Of a DNA stretch of 64,000 nt, positions 34,729-43,713 are shown piece after piece (within the stretch, counting starts at the first letter, position 1; each line of letters begins with the position of its first letter). Source of the DNA: Haematobacter massiliensis (GTDB lineage Bacteria; Pseudomonadota; Alphaproteobacteria; Rhodobacterales; Rhodobacteraceae); contig NZ_JGYG01000008.1 in assembly GCF_000740795.1 (NCBI RefSeq), forward strand, positions 62,001 to 126,000, read 5' to 3'. A program made the position numbers and the translations under genes. Under the pieces are notes generated by a model, which saw only the letters and a program-made list of their open reading frames with translations, made no database searches and was not told where the DNA came from.

Positions 34729-34742
34729 CGTTTTCCAAAACG
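34729..34742. promoter_or_regulatory. Palindrome upstream of the sulfur-type operon
   Basis: CGTTTT (34729-34734) and AAAACG (34737-34742) flank CC, extended imperfectly outwards (ATT on the left, GAAT on the right). It lies 20 nt before the monooxygenase start in a locally AT-rich promoter region. It may bind a LysR- or GntR-type regulator not encoded nearby. Confidence 0.4.
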
Positions 34743-34761
34743 GAATCACGAGAGAGATGCA

Positions 34762-36090
34762 ATGGGCGGGCGGAAACTGAAACTGGGCTTCATGCTGCAT
34801 GGCAACGGCACAGGCTGGGGCGACTGGCGCCACCCCGAAGCGCAGCCGGGCGCCAGCACGGATTTCGCCTATTACCGGCGGCAGGCGCAGGTGGCGGAGG
34901 CCGCGAAGTTCGACTTCCTCTTCGTGGCCGACAGCGTTTTCATCACGGAGAAGTCTAGCCCGCATTACCTGAACCGCTTCGAGCCGCTGACCATCCTGTC
35001 CGCCCTTGCGGCGGTGACGGACCGCATCGGCCTCGTCGGCACGTTGACGGTGAGCTATGCGGAGCCCTTCAACGTCGCGCGGCAGTTCGCCTCCCTCGAC
35101 CATATCTCCGGGGGCAGGGCGGGGTGGAACGTGGTGACCTCCTGGCTGGAGGGTTCGGCGGCCAATTACAGCCGCGACAAGCATTACGACCATGCCACCC
35201 GCTACCGGCTGGCGGCCGAGCATCTGGACGTGGTGCAGGGCCTCTGGGACAGCTACGAGGATGACGCGCTGACCCATGACAAGGCCACCGGGCGGTTCAT
35301 TGATCCGGGCAAGCTGCACCGGCTGGACCATCGCGGCGAGTTCTTCCATGTGCAGGGGCCGCTCAACATCTCCCGCTCGCCGCAGGGCCAGCCGGTGATC
35401 TTTCAGGCGGGCGCATCGGAGGACGGGCGCAACTTCGCCGCTGCGCGGTCGGACGCGATCTTCGTGCAGCATGAGAGCCTCGCCCCGGCGCAGGCCTATT
35501 ATGCGGACATCAAACGCCGCGCCGCAGGGTTCGGGCGCGACCCGGAGAGCGTTTTCATCCTGCCCGGCCTCCGCCCCGTCATCGGCTCCACCGAGGCGGA
35601 GACACAACGCAAATACGAGGAATTCGCGGCGCTCACCTCTGTCGATGATGCGCTTTTGCTGCTCTCGCGCTCCTTCAACGAACATGACCTGCGCCAGTAT
35701 GACCCGGACGGGCCCTTCCCGGATGTCGCGCGCTTTGCCGAGAACTCCAATCGCTCCACCTCCGACCGGATCCTGCGGCTGGCGCGGGAGGAGGGGCTGA
35801 CGCTGGGCCAGACCGCCCGCCGCTTCGCCACCCCGCGCAGCGATTTCGTCGGCACGCCGGAACAGGTGGCCGACGCCTTTCAGCGCTGGTTCGAGGGGCG
35901 CGGCGCGGATGGCTTCGTCTACAACAACTCCCTGCCCGACGAGCTTTCGGTCTTTGCCGAAACCGTGGTGCCGATCCTGCAATCCCGTGGTCTTTTCCGC
36001 AGCGAATACGAGGGCACGACCTTCCGGGAGTCGCTCGGGATCGCGAAACCCGTCAACCGCCATGCCGCGACCGCGCTCGCGGCGGAATGA
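34762..36090 (+). CDS. LLM-class flavin-dependent monooxygenase (NtaA/SnaA/DszA family)
   Basis: 442 residues, bacterial-luciferase-like FMNH2-dependent oxygenase. LKLGFMLHGNGTGWGDWRHP, FDFLFVADSVFI, ISGGRAGWNVVTSWLEG and QPVIFQAGASEDGRNFAA are characteristic. The family desulfonates or oxidises organosulfur and nitrilotriacetate-type compounds with FMNH2 from a partner reductase, which is not encoded nearby. The downstream SsuA/C/B-like ABC genes suggest a sulfur-scavenging role. 10 nt precede the next gene. Confidence 0.9.
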   Translation: MGGRKLKLGFMLHGNGTGWGDWRHPEAQPGASTDFAYYRRQAQVAEAAKFDFLFVADSVFITEKSSPHYLNRFEPLTILSALAAVTDRIGLVGTLTVSYAEPFNVARQFASLDHISGGRAGWNVVTSWLEGSAANYSRDKHYDHATRYRLAAEHLDVVQGLWDSYEDDALTHDKATGRFIDPGKLHRLDHRGEFFHVQGPLNISRSPQGQPVIFQAGASEDGRNFAAARSDAIFVQHESLAPAQAYYADIKRRAAGFGRDPESVFILPGLRPVIGSTEAETQRKYEEFAALTSVDDALLLLSRSFNEHDLRQYDPDGPFPDVARFAENSNRSTSDRILRLAREEGLTLGQTARRFATPRSDFVGTPEQVADAFQRWFEGRGADGFVYNNSLPDELSVFAETVVPILQSRGLFRSEYEGTTFRESLGIAKPVNRHAATALAAE

Positions 36091-36100
36091 GGATACTCCC

Positions 36101-37063
36101 ATGACCATCACCCGCCGCGCCTTTGGCGCAATCGCCGCGCTGGCGCTTCTTGCCGCGCCGCTCGCCGCTCAGGATCTGAAGGGCGTGACACTGCGCGTGG
36201 CCGACCAGGTCGGCGAAAGCCGTGCCCGTCTCCAAGCCGCCGGCCTGCTGGACGATGTGCCCTACACCATCGAATGGTCGGTCTATCCTGCCGCAGTCAA
36301 CCTGCACGAGGCCTTGAAGGCCGGCGCGGCTGATGTCGGCATGTCCGCGGACAGCCCCGCTGTCGCCGCCATCGCCGGTGGGTCGAAGATCCGTATCGCC
36401 GGGGTGTTCAACAACGGCGGGCTGGGGTCCGCCATCATCGTGCCGAAGGACAGCGGCATCCGGACGCTGGCCGACCTGAAGGGCAAGACGATCTCGCCCA
36501 CCACGCGGGGCAGTGTTGCGCATTACCTGGTGCTCGGCGCGCTGAAACAGGCGGGGATCGACCCATCCGAGGTGAAGCTCGCCTTTCTCACTCCGAGCGA
36601 TGCGGCGGCGGCCTTCCAGTCCGGCGGCATCGACGCTTGGGGCACATGGGGCGTCTACAAGGCGCGCAGCACCGGCGTTCTGGGCGCGCAGACGCTCTTT
36701 GACGGCAAGGGGGTGAACACCGGCAATGCCGTCTATGCCGTGACGGATGAGGCGCTGGCCGATCCGGCGAAGCGCGCTGCCATCTCCGACTACCTCGCCC
36801 GGATCGAGCGCAGCTATGACTGGGCGCGGAGCGACAGGGAGGCCTTCCTGACCTTCTATCAGCAGTTCTCCAAGCAGGACCGCGCGACGGTGGAGCCGCT
36901 TTATGAGGAACAGACGGCCTATGTCCGCAAACCCGTGGATGACGCGCTGGCCGCCCAGTTGCAGCAGGTTTTCGCGACCTGGGTCGAAGCGGGCGTGCTG
37001 AAAGGCGACTTGGACCTTTCCGCTTATGTCTATCATGATCTGCTCGTAGAGACGACCAACTGA
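36101..37063 (+). CDS. SsuA-like ABC transporter substrate-binding protein
   Basis: 320 residues with a signal peptide (MTITRRAFGAIAALALLAAP, cleavage near LAAQD). The twin Arg in the signal (TRRAF) allows Tat export. YTIEWSVYPAAVNLHEALKAGAADVGMSADSP and TLADLKGKTISPTTRGSVAH are typical of the sulfonate/nitrate/taurine NMT1-like receptors. ATG at 36101 begins the signal peptide; an upstream open frame is antisense-like. It overlaps the permease start at 37063. Confidence 0.9.
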   Translation: MTITRRAFGAIAALALLAAPLAAQDLKGVTLRVADQVGESRARLQAAGLLDDVPYTIEWSVYPAAVNLHEALKAGAADVGMSADSPAVAAIAGGSKIRIAGVFNNGGLGSAIIVPKDSGIRTLADLKGKTISPTTRGSVAHYLVLGALKQAGIDPSEVKLAFLTPSDAAAAFQSGGIDAWGTWGVYKARSTGVLGAQTLFDGKGVNTGNAVYAVTDEALADPAKRAAISDYLARIERSYDWARSDREAFLTFYQQFSKQDRATVEPLYEEQTAYVRKPVDDALAAQLQQVFATWVEAGVLKGDLDLSAYVYHDLLVETTN

Positions 37064-37938
37064 TGACCGCAATCGACATCCCCCACGGCGGGGCGGTGGC
37101 GGGGAAGCGGGCGGAAGCCTCCGCCCCGCCGGAGACCGCCCGCGAACGGCTGATCCCCGCCACCGCGCGCCGCACCGGGCCGCCCCGTTGGCTGCGGCGA
37201 ACGATGGGTCCACTCCTGCTTCTGCTGCTTTGGCACATCGCCTCCGTTACAGGCGTGCTGCCGGCCGAGGTTCTGGCCGGGCCGGCGACGGTGGTGGGCG
37301 CGGCCTCCGCGCTTCTCGCCAGCGGGGAGTTGCAGGCGGCAATCGCAGTCTCGCTCCGCCGGGCCATGTCGGGGCTGGCCATCGGCGGCACGTTGGGCGT
37401 GGCGCTGGCGGTCATCGCCGGGCTGACCCGGCTGGGTGAGGATCTGGTCGATGCGCCGATGCAGATGCTGCGCACGGTGCCGAACGTGGCACTGATCCCG
37501 CTCCTCATCATCTGGTTCGGCATCGGCGAGGCGCCGAAGGTCGCGCTCATCGCGCTGGCCACCGCCTTTCCGCTTTATCTCAACGTCTTCGCCGGGATCC
37601 GCGGCGTCGACCAGACGCTGATCGAGGCGGGGCGGACGCTCGGCCTCTCCCGCCTCGGGCTCGTGCGCCATGTGGTGCTGCCCGGCGCGCTTCCCGGCGC
37701 GCTGGTGGGATTGCGCTATTCGCTGGGGCTTTCCTGGCTGGCGCTGGTCTTCGGCGAACAGATCAATGCCACTGCGGGCATCGGCTATCTCATGGCCAAT
37801 GCCCGCGAATTCTTCCAGACCGACGTGATCGTCGTCTGCCTCGTGGTCTATGCGCTGCTGGGGCTGGCCGTCGATTTCATCGTCCGCACGCTCGAAAGGA
37901 TCTTCCTCGCATGGCGACCCAGCTTTACCGGGGCGTGA
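37063..37938 (+). CDS. SsuC-like ABC transporter permease
   Basis: 291 residues, six membrane helices after an about 45-residue cytoplasmic N terminus. The conserved loop LIEAGRTLGLSRLGLVRHVVLPGALPG is the ATPase contact site. PLLIIWFGIGEAPKVALIAL is the family helix. It overlaps the binding-protein stop by one base and the ATPase start by 28 nt (37911-37938). Confidence 0.92.
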   Translation: MTAIDIPHGGAVAGKRAEASAPPETARERLIPATARRTGPPRWLRRTMGPLLLLLLWHIASVTGVLPAEVLAGPATVVGAASALLASGELQAAIAVSLRRAMSGLAIGGTLGVALAVIAGLTRLGEDLVDAPMQMLRTVPNVALIPLLIIWFGIGEAPKVALIALATAFPLYLNVFAGIRGVDQTLIEAGRTLGLSRLGLVRHVVLPGALPGALVGLRYSLGLSWLALVFGEQINATAGIGYLMANAREFFQTDVIVVCLVVYALLGLAVDFIVRTLERIFLAWRPSFTGA

Positions 37939-38642
37939 CGCCCGGCCCGGCCGTCGAGGTCAGGGGCCTGACCCGCCGCTTCGGCGCGCGAAGGGTGATC
38001 GACGGGCTCGACCTGTCCATCGGACGGGGGGAGTTCGTGGCGCTGCTCGGCGCTTCCGGCTGCGGGAAATCCACGCTGCTGCGGATCCTCGGCGATCTGG
38101 ATGCGGAGTTCGAGGGAGAGGTGGAGGTGCCGCGCGCCCGCGCCGTAGCCTTCCAGGCCCCGCGGCTCATGCCCTGGAAACGGGTCTGGCAGAACGTGAT
38201 CCTCGGCCAGAAGGGGGCCGATCGCGCCCGTGCCGAACGCGCGCTGGAAGAAGTGGGCATCGGCCACCGCGCCGAGGTCTGGCCCAAGGTGCTCTCCGGC
38301 GGCGAGGCGCAGCGCGCGGCGCTTGCCCGCGCCCTGGTGCGGGAGCCTGAGCTTCTGCTCCTTGACGAGCCCTTCGCCGCGCTGGATGCGCTGACCCGGC
38401 TGAAGGCGCAGGCACTGGTCGCCGAGCTCTGGCAGCGGCATGGCTGCGCCGTGCTTCTGGTCACGCATGACGTGGAGGAGGCGATCCTGCTGGCCGACCG
38501 CGTGCTGGTGATGCGCGACGGCGCTATCGCGCACGAGGAGCGCATCACCCTGCCGCGCCCCCGCGACGTGGCGGATGCGGAGGTGGCGCGGCTGCGCGGG
38601 CGGCTCCTGGACTGGCTGGGCGTCCGGCAGAAGGCGCATTGA
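37911..38642 (+). CDS. SsuB-like ABC transporter ATP-binding protein
   Basis: 243 residues. Walker A GASGCGKSTLLRILG, Q-loop AFQAPRLMPWKRVWQNV, signature LSGGEAQRAALARALV, Walker B LLLLDEPFAALDALTR, H-loop LLVTHDVEEAILLADRV. It belongs to the nitrate/sulfonate/taurine group. The start ATG 37911 lies within the end of the permease gene. The stop overlaps the broken oxidoreductase start at 38642. Confidence 0.93.
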   Translation: MATQLYRGVTPGPAVEVRGLTRRFGARRVIDGLDLSIGRGEFVALLGASGCGKSTLLRILGDLDAEFEGEVEVPRARAVAFQAPRLMPWKRVWQNVILGQKGADRARAERALEEVGIGHRAEVWPKVLSGGEAQRAALARALVREPELLLLDEPFAALDALTRLKAQALVAELWQRHGCAVLLVTHDVEEAILLADRVLVMRDGAIAHEERITLPRPRDVADAEVARLRGRLLDWLGVRQKAH

Positions 38643-39138
38643 TGCGGATCACCACCGATGTGCTGGTGATCGGCGGCGGCATGGCGGGCGCCTAGGCCGC
38701 CATCGGCGCGCGCCGGTCGGGGGCCTCCGTGGTGTTGGCCGAAAAGGGCTGGTGCGGCACCTCCGGCGTCACCGCCACCGCCGGGCCCGGTCATTGGTGG
38801 GTGCACCCGCTGCCCAGGCCGAGGCCATCACGCGCCGCCGGGCGCGGGCAGGCGGGCTGGACGACCCGGAATGGCTGGAGCGCATCATCGAAACGACATG
38901 GAAGAACCTGCCCACGCTCTGCGATGTCCACGACTTTCCCCGCGATGAGGACTGCCAGCCCCGCTACCGGGCCATGCGCGGGCCGGACTACATGCGCGCC
39001 CTGCGCCGGCGGCTGGAGATGCTGGGGGTGACGCTGGTCGATCATGCCCCCGCCATGGAACTGCTGCGCCATTCGGACGGCTCCATCGGCGGCGCGCGCG
39101 GGCGGCGGCGCGGGGAAGACTGGGAGGTGGCGGCGGAT
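38642..39138 (+). pseudogene. Broken FAD-dependent oxidoreductase (fumarate/APS-reductase-like)
   Basis: ATG 38642 overlaps the ATPase stop and begins MRITTDVLVIGGGMAGA, an FAD dinucleotide-binding motif. It then meets an in-frame TAG at 38693-38695. The frame continues with RRSGASVVLAEKGWCGTSGV and HWWVHP, shifts frame near 38800-38820, then runs DDPEWLERIIETTWKNLP and PDYMRALRRRLEMLG. It stops resembling the family near 39138 where an IS30 5' end begins on the other strand. Such flavoproteins accompany sulfonate ABC operons in relatives. Three independent lesions mean the gene is dead. Confidence 0.85.
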
Positions 39139-39290
39139 CGTGCCACGATGTCCGCCGAGGCGTGCTGCGATCTCGAGAACTGGCATCGCCTCACTCCACC
39201 GGGCGATCTTGCGGCGGTCTTCGAGGTCGAGATGGACATATGAGCGGGGCATGCGAAGCCTCCCTTGAGCAAGGTATTGTTTTTGCTCAA
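39117..39290 (-). mobile_element. IS30-family 5' end fragment
   Basis: On the minus strand, GGGAGG precedes ATG at 39252 and the frame begins MPRSYVHLDLEDRRKIARWS then VLEIAARLGGHRGTIRRHL, the N-terminal HTH of IS30 transposases (usual form RLGRHRSTIYRE). The match ends near 39117. The sequence upstream of the start, TTGAAGTGCGACTTTTGAGC read on the minus strand near 39280-39300, is a candidate terminal repeat. Only the 5' end survives, and it truncates the flavoprotein gene. Confidence 0.7.
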
Positions 39291-40281
39291 AAGTCGCACT
39301 TCAATCTTGAATCAATCAAGCATTTCAGGAATTTAGAATAATCTATCTTATGTAATTTAGAGATTCGAAGCTTCTATCGTTTGGAATGGCCACGGCATTC
39401 CCGATCAGTGACCGCTTGGCTGGTGATCGAGCCGAGCCGAGCAGATGCATCTCCGGCGAAGCTCGAGACTGTCAACCCACGCACGACGTACAGCCGGGAG
39501 CGCGCTTCTCGACGACAATGTCCTGATAGTCTTGCTCGATCCGGTCCTTTCACGCATAGACACCACGACTGGTTCGCCGCTCCAAGGCCGTACAGACTGG
39601 GCGACCTGTCGGACCACCGAGAATGGAATGATCCGCACCCTCGGCAGTCCGCAGTATCCGAACTCTCCCACTTCCCCGCCGCTACTACAGGGATCGTAGA
39701 GAGGTTGCGGGCCCTTCCCGGCGCCCACTTCTGACCGCGCTATCAGAGTCCGGTTGAGGCAAAGCATGTTGATCCTAAGAAACCTAACTCACCCAAACCT
39801 ACCTCTTGGCCCTAGCCAACCCTGCTGCGCAACGCGTCGCTCGGCTATGCCGATCGTCGAACTCTGGAAGGCCTCGTGGGGAGCGGGCTATCGACCTCGG
39901 GCGGATCTGAAGGCGCATTTCCGGCGGGGTTCTTGCCGCCATCTTTCGTTTTGCGCAGGCCGGCGATTGTTGCAGTCGCCTGCTCCTGCTCCTGCCCCTG
40001 TCGGCCTCCACGGATGGCGCCTCACGCTACTTTATGCGTCTGCACATTCTCATTAGCAGGGATGCATACTTCCGCTTGGACAAGATTGGTATCGACCACG
40101 AACCACTTGTAAAAACGAGAATATTTTGCCGACCGGCCTACATCGCGAATTCCCGCACCGAAATGCGATGGGGCTGAAAATCAGTGCCATGCCGCTCCAG
40201 CAGCTCCGGGTGGTCTTCTCCAGGCGAGCAACAGCCTTGGTCGGGCCTACGTCAGACGGATGAAGGGCCGAACGGTACTGA
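39291..40281. other. Coding-poor stretch
   Basis: About 1 kb, less GC-rich in places (for example 39300-39370 and 40080-40170). Open frames on both strands lack motifs, ribosome sites and coding-like codon use. It may be the residue of deleted genes next to the IS30 fragment. Nothing specific was recognised. Confidence 0.4.
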
Positions 40282-40998
40282 TCATACTGCAGGGCTCTTC
40301 AGCGAGGCAAGGATCGTCCGCACCACCTCTTCGCGACGAGCCACCAGAAAATCGGGGGCCGACAGGTCGAGGCCCAGCACCATGCCCATCGTGTGCCGGT
40401 TGGCGATATGGATGGTCGCAAGGCCAAGGATCGAAAGGTAAAGCTGGGCCGGATCGGCACGATGGGCAAAGACGTCTCCGGCCACGCCGCGATCCAGTAC
40501 CTTTTCGATGGCATGGAACAGCGTCTCTGCGCGTTTGTTCACCGCGGTCAGTTCGCGAACGTGAATACCGTCCGACATGTTCTCGATCCGCATCATGCCC
40601 TGAAATTCGGGATGCGCCTCCATGTAGTCGAAAGTAAACCGCGTCAGTTCTGCGATCGCCTGTTCCGGGGGCAGATCCCAGAAGATGGCCTCGGCCTCGG
40701 CCTGTCGAAGCTGCTCATAGACCTGTTCGATACAGGCACGATAGAGGCCGAGCTTGTTCCCGAAATAATGGTAGATCATCCGCACATTGCACTCTGCCGC
40801 ATCAATGATGCGCGAGATACTTGCCCCCGAAAAGCCGTAGCGTTGGAACTCGGTCGTTGCCGCAGCAAGGAGGCGCTGTGCCACCGGATTGAGCTTTTGG
40901 CTCTGCGCGGCGCGATCACTGATGTTCGGCATCTGAACCACCATCTGTTTGCGTAAAATATCGGCAGCGTGAGCAAATTCTGCGCGACTACGACGCAT
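40282..40998 (-). CDS. TetR/AcrR-family transcriptional regulator
   Basis: Up to 238 residues. The TetR HTH is RLLAAATTEFQRYGFSGASI with IIDAAECNVRMIYHYFGNK as recognition helix. The C-terminal domain is helical and includes a TetR_C-like LTRFTFDYMEAHPEFQGMM. No start has a good ribosome site; ATG 40998 is the longest, ATG 40932 (MPNISDRAAQSQ) is also plausible. It is divergent from a binding-protein-dependent ABC operon, and a 26-bp palindrome lies between them. Confidence 0.85.
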   Translation of the reverse strand: MRRSRAEFAHAADILRKQMVVQMPNISDRAAQSQKLNPVAQRLLAAATTEFQRYGFSGASISRIIDAAECNVRMIYHYFGNKLGLYRACIEQVYEQLRQAEAEAIFWDLPPEQAIAELTRFTFDYMEAHPEFQGMMRIENMSDGIHVRELTAVNKRAETLFHAIEKVLDRGVAGDVFAHRADPAQLYLSILGLATIHIANRHTMGMVLGLDLSAPDFLVARREEVVRTILASLKSPAV

Positions 40999-41043
40999 CG
41001 CAGAACTGAATGGATTCTCAGCCGATATTTCTTCTTTACAGTA

Positions 41044-41069
41044 AATAAGTAAGCATTCACTTACTTATT
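41044..41069. promoter_or_regulatory. TetR operator candidate
   Basis: Perfect 10-bp arms AATAAGTAAG (41044-41053) and CTTACTTATT (41060-41069) with 6-nt centre CATTCA. It lies between the divergent TetR gene and the ABC operon, about 45 nt from the nearest TetR start. The AT-rich sequence and symmetry are typical of TetR-family operators. Confidence 0.65.
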
Positions 41070-41140
41070 CGCAGATCGTCGTACGAAGCAAGTTCAAAGT
41101 GAAATCAAAGACCTGTCATCGACATGGCTCATATGAACGG

Positions 41141-42652
41141 ATGATGATGAAGAAAGCGCTTCTCTCCCTGCTGGCAAGTTCGGCGATAACCGCCGCTGCA
41201 ACTGCGGCGTCGGCACAAACACCGACTGACGCGCGGATCGCGGTCGCGATCACCGAGACGATCTCCGGGTACAATCCCTATGCCGATCCGGTGGTGCTGC
41301 TGTCGAATGTCTGGTGTCAGGTTTATGGCTGCATTACGCGCTACGATTTCGATCAGAACGCCTTCGTGCCCTATCTGGCCGAGTCGGTGCGGTCTGTCGA
41401 TCCGTTGACTTGGGAAATTCTTCTGCCCGAAGGCGCAACGCGCCATAATGGCGATCCGGTGCTGGCGCAGGATATCGTCCATTCTATCGACTATCTTGGC
41501 AACAACCCGGCCTCGGGGAAATCCTATCTTGTCGCCGGCTGGAGCAAGGTCGAAGCGATCGACGACCGTACCGTGCGGATCACGACTGCGACCCCTGACG
41601 CGACGGTGCCCGACAACCTCGCCGGCGTCGCCGTGACATCGAAGGCGCTTTACGACCAGATGGGCGAGGCGATGTTCAAGAACGCTCCGTTCGGCGCCGG
41701 GCCCTACAAGCTCGCCACGGTCAGCATCGGCGAGCATATCGTGATTTCGCGCAACGATACGCACCCGATGGTGTCGCCCAACAATCCCGCGCAGATCATG
41801 TATCGCATCATGCCCGAGCCCGAGCAGCGCGTGACCGCTCTCGCCAATGGCGAGGTGCAGATTGCGCAATCCGTCCCGCCCCAGTTGATCGCGCGGGTCG
41901 CGGATCTGCCAAATGCCCAGATCGTCACGACCAATTCGGTCGAGATGATGTTCCTTGCGATGTCGCCCAAGACGCATCCCTGGGATCGCAAGGAGGCACG
42001 GCAGGCTGTCGCTCATGCGATCAACCGCGAAGCCATTGTGCGTGCAATCCTGCGAGATCAGGCCGAATTGCTGGACGGACCGGTCAGCGCGGGACAGATC
42101 GGCTATGATCCGGAATTTTCCAGCGCCTATGACTACAGCCCCGAAAAGGCCCGCGCATTGCTACAATCGGCGGGGCTTGAGGGCGTGGAGGTGACACTCT
42201 CCACTCCGGTCGGACGCTATACCGCCGACCGCCAGATCACCGAGGCGATGGTCCCGATGCTTGAGGCGGCAGGCTTCAAGGTGACGTTGGACACGCCGGA
42301 ATGGGCGACGCTCTGGGCCAATGTCCAGCAGGGCAAGGTGCCGTTCTATTACATGGGCCGTGGCTCGATGATCGACCCCTCACGGGCGTTGCATCAGTAC
42401 TTCGCGACCGGAGGCTCTCCGCGTCTCGGCTTCTCAGACCCTGAGCTTGACGCGCTGCTGGCTGCCGAGCGTTCCGAATTCGATCCGACAGTACGTGACC
42501 AGAAGATGCGGGCGGTGGTCCGCCATCTCGTTGATGCGGCGCCCGCGGCCTTCATGTGGCAGCACAAGATGGCATGGGGCATCTCGAAGGAGGTCAGCTT
42601 CAAACCGCGCCCGGCCGATCAGGTCAACGGCTGGGAAATCTTCGTCAACTGA
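41141..42652 (+). CDS. Family 5 (peptide/opine/nickel-type) ABC substrate-binding protein
   Basis: 503 residues from the first of three consecutive ATG codons at 41141. Signal peptide MMMKKALLSLLASSAITAAA with cleavage after ATAASAQ. WEILLPEGATRHNGDPVLAQD, VAHAINREAIVRAILRDQAE and YDYSPEKARALLQSAGLEG are family 5 (OppA/DppA) motifs. The substrate is likely a peptide, opine or modified amino acid. It opens a five-gene unit with two permeases, two RidA-like proteins and a fused ATPase. Confidence 0.9.
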   Translation: MMMKKALLSLLASSAITAAATAASAQTPTDARIAVAITETISGYNPYADPVVLLSNVWCQVYGCITRYDFDQNAFVPYLAESVRSVDPLTWEILLPEGATRHNGDPVLAQDIVHSIDYLGNNPASGKSYLVAGWSKVEAIDDRTVRITTATPDATVPDNLAGVAVTSKALYDQMGEAMFKNAPFGAGPYKLATVSIGEHIVISRNDTHPMVSPNNPAQIMYRIMPEPEQRVTALANGEVQIAQSVPPQLIARVADLPNAQIVTTNSVEMMFLAMSPKTHPWDRKEARQAVAHAINREAIVRAILRDQAELLDGPVSAGQIGYDPEFSSAYDYSPEKARALLQSAGLEGVEVTLSTPVGRYTADRQITEAMVPMLEAAGFKVTLDTPEWATLWANVQQGKVPFYYMGRGSMIDPSRALHQYFATGGSPRLGFSDPELDALLAAERSEFDPTVRDQKMRAVVRHLVDAAPAAFMWQHKMAWGISKEVSFKPRPADQVNGWEIFVN

Positions 42653-42707
42653 ACGCCGCATCCGGGTCCGCCCATAGGCGGCCCGCTCCTAAACCAAAGG
42701 ACAGCCG

Positions 42708-43712
42708 ATGCTGCTTTATGCCACGCGCCGCCTTATCGGTGCCATTCCCGTGCTGATCGTGGTCGCGGCCGTGGTCTTCACGCTGATGCAGTTCGCGCCG
42801 GGTGACGCGGTCAGCATGCTGATCTCGGACGAGGCATCAGACGCCGACAAAGCCCGGATCCGCGAGGCATGGGGCCTCGACGATCCGCCGCCAATCCAGT
42901 TCATGAACTTCCTCGGGAACGCCGTGACCGGTGATTTCGGAACCTCGTTCAAGTACAAGGTGCCGGTCATGGAACTGGTGTTCGAGCGCCTGCCCGCGAC
43001 GATCGAGCTGGCACTTGCCGCCACGCTGATCGCCGTGATGATCGGCATTCCCATGGGTGTTCTGGCCGCGGCGCGGCCCGGCTCGTTCTGGGACAGTCTG
43101 GCATCGGCTCTCAGCTTTGCCGGGATCTCGATGCCAAATTTCTGGATCGGCATCCTCCTGATCCTGCTTTTCGCCGGGCATTGGCACCTGCTGCCCTCCG
43201 GCGGACGTGCGCCCTGGGGCATGGGACTTGAGACGATCACCGGCTTCCTTTTGCTCGACGCGCTGCTGCAGGGCCGGATGGACGCGTTTTTCGGGGGGCT
43301 GAAGCACCTTACGCTGCCCGCGCTGGTCCTTGGGACGAACATGACCGGGATCATTACGCAGTTGACCCGCGCCTCGGTTCAGGAGGCGCTGCAAGAGGAC
43401 TATGTCATGACCGCTCGCGCCAAGGGGCTTGGCAGGATGCGGATCCTGTGGCGCCACGCCTTTCGAAATGCGCTCGTCGGCGTGGTCACCATCATCGGGC
43501 TGGAATTCGGGGCGCTGCTCTCGGGGGCGATGATCGTCGAAACGGTCTTTGCATGGCCGGGAATCGGCAGCCTGCTGATCCAGGGCATCTCCTCACGAGA
43601 CTACCCGCTGATCATCGGTCTCGTGCTGACCTATACCGCGATCTTCATCCTCGTGAACCTGCTGATCGACCTCCTCTACACCCTCATCGACCCCCGTATC
43701 CGGATCAACTGA
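42708..43712 (+). CDS. DppB-like ABC transporter permease
   Basis: 334 residues, six helices. RRLIGAIPVLIVVAAVVFTL and FAPGDAVSMLISDEASD are the usual DppB/OppB N-terminal features, and EDYVMTARAKGLGRMRILWR is the ATPase-contacting loop. AAGGAC precedes the ATG. The stop is one base before the next gene. Confidence 0.93.
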   Translation: MLLYATRRLIGAIPVLIVVAAVVFTLMQFAPGDAVSMLISDEASDADKARIREAWGLDDPPPIQFMNFLGNAVTGDFGTSFKYKVPVMELVFERLPATIELALAATLIAVMIGIPMGVLAAARPGSFWDSLASALSFAGISMPNFWIGILLILLFAGHWHLLPSGGRAPWGMGLETITGFLLLDALLQGRMDAFFGGLKHLTLPALVLGTNMTGIITQLTRASVQEALQEDYVMTARAKGLGRMRILWRHAFRNALVGVVTIIGLEFGALLSGAMIVETVFAWPGIGSLLIQGISSRDYPLIIGLVLTYTAIFILVNLLIDLLYTLIDPRIRIN

Positions 43713-43713
43713 G

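Noticed and set aside
39381-39734. Plus-strand frame of 117 residues in the coding-poor region
   Set aside because: No motif, no ribosome site, and an overlapping antisense frame of the same length; no way to support either.
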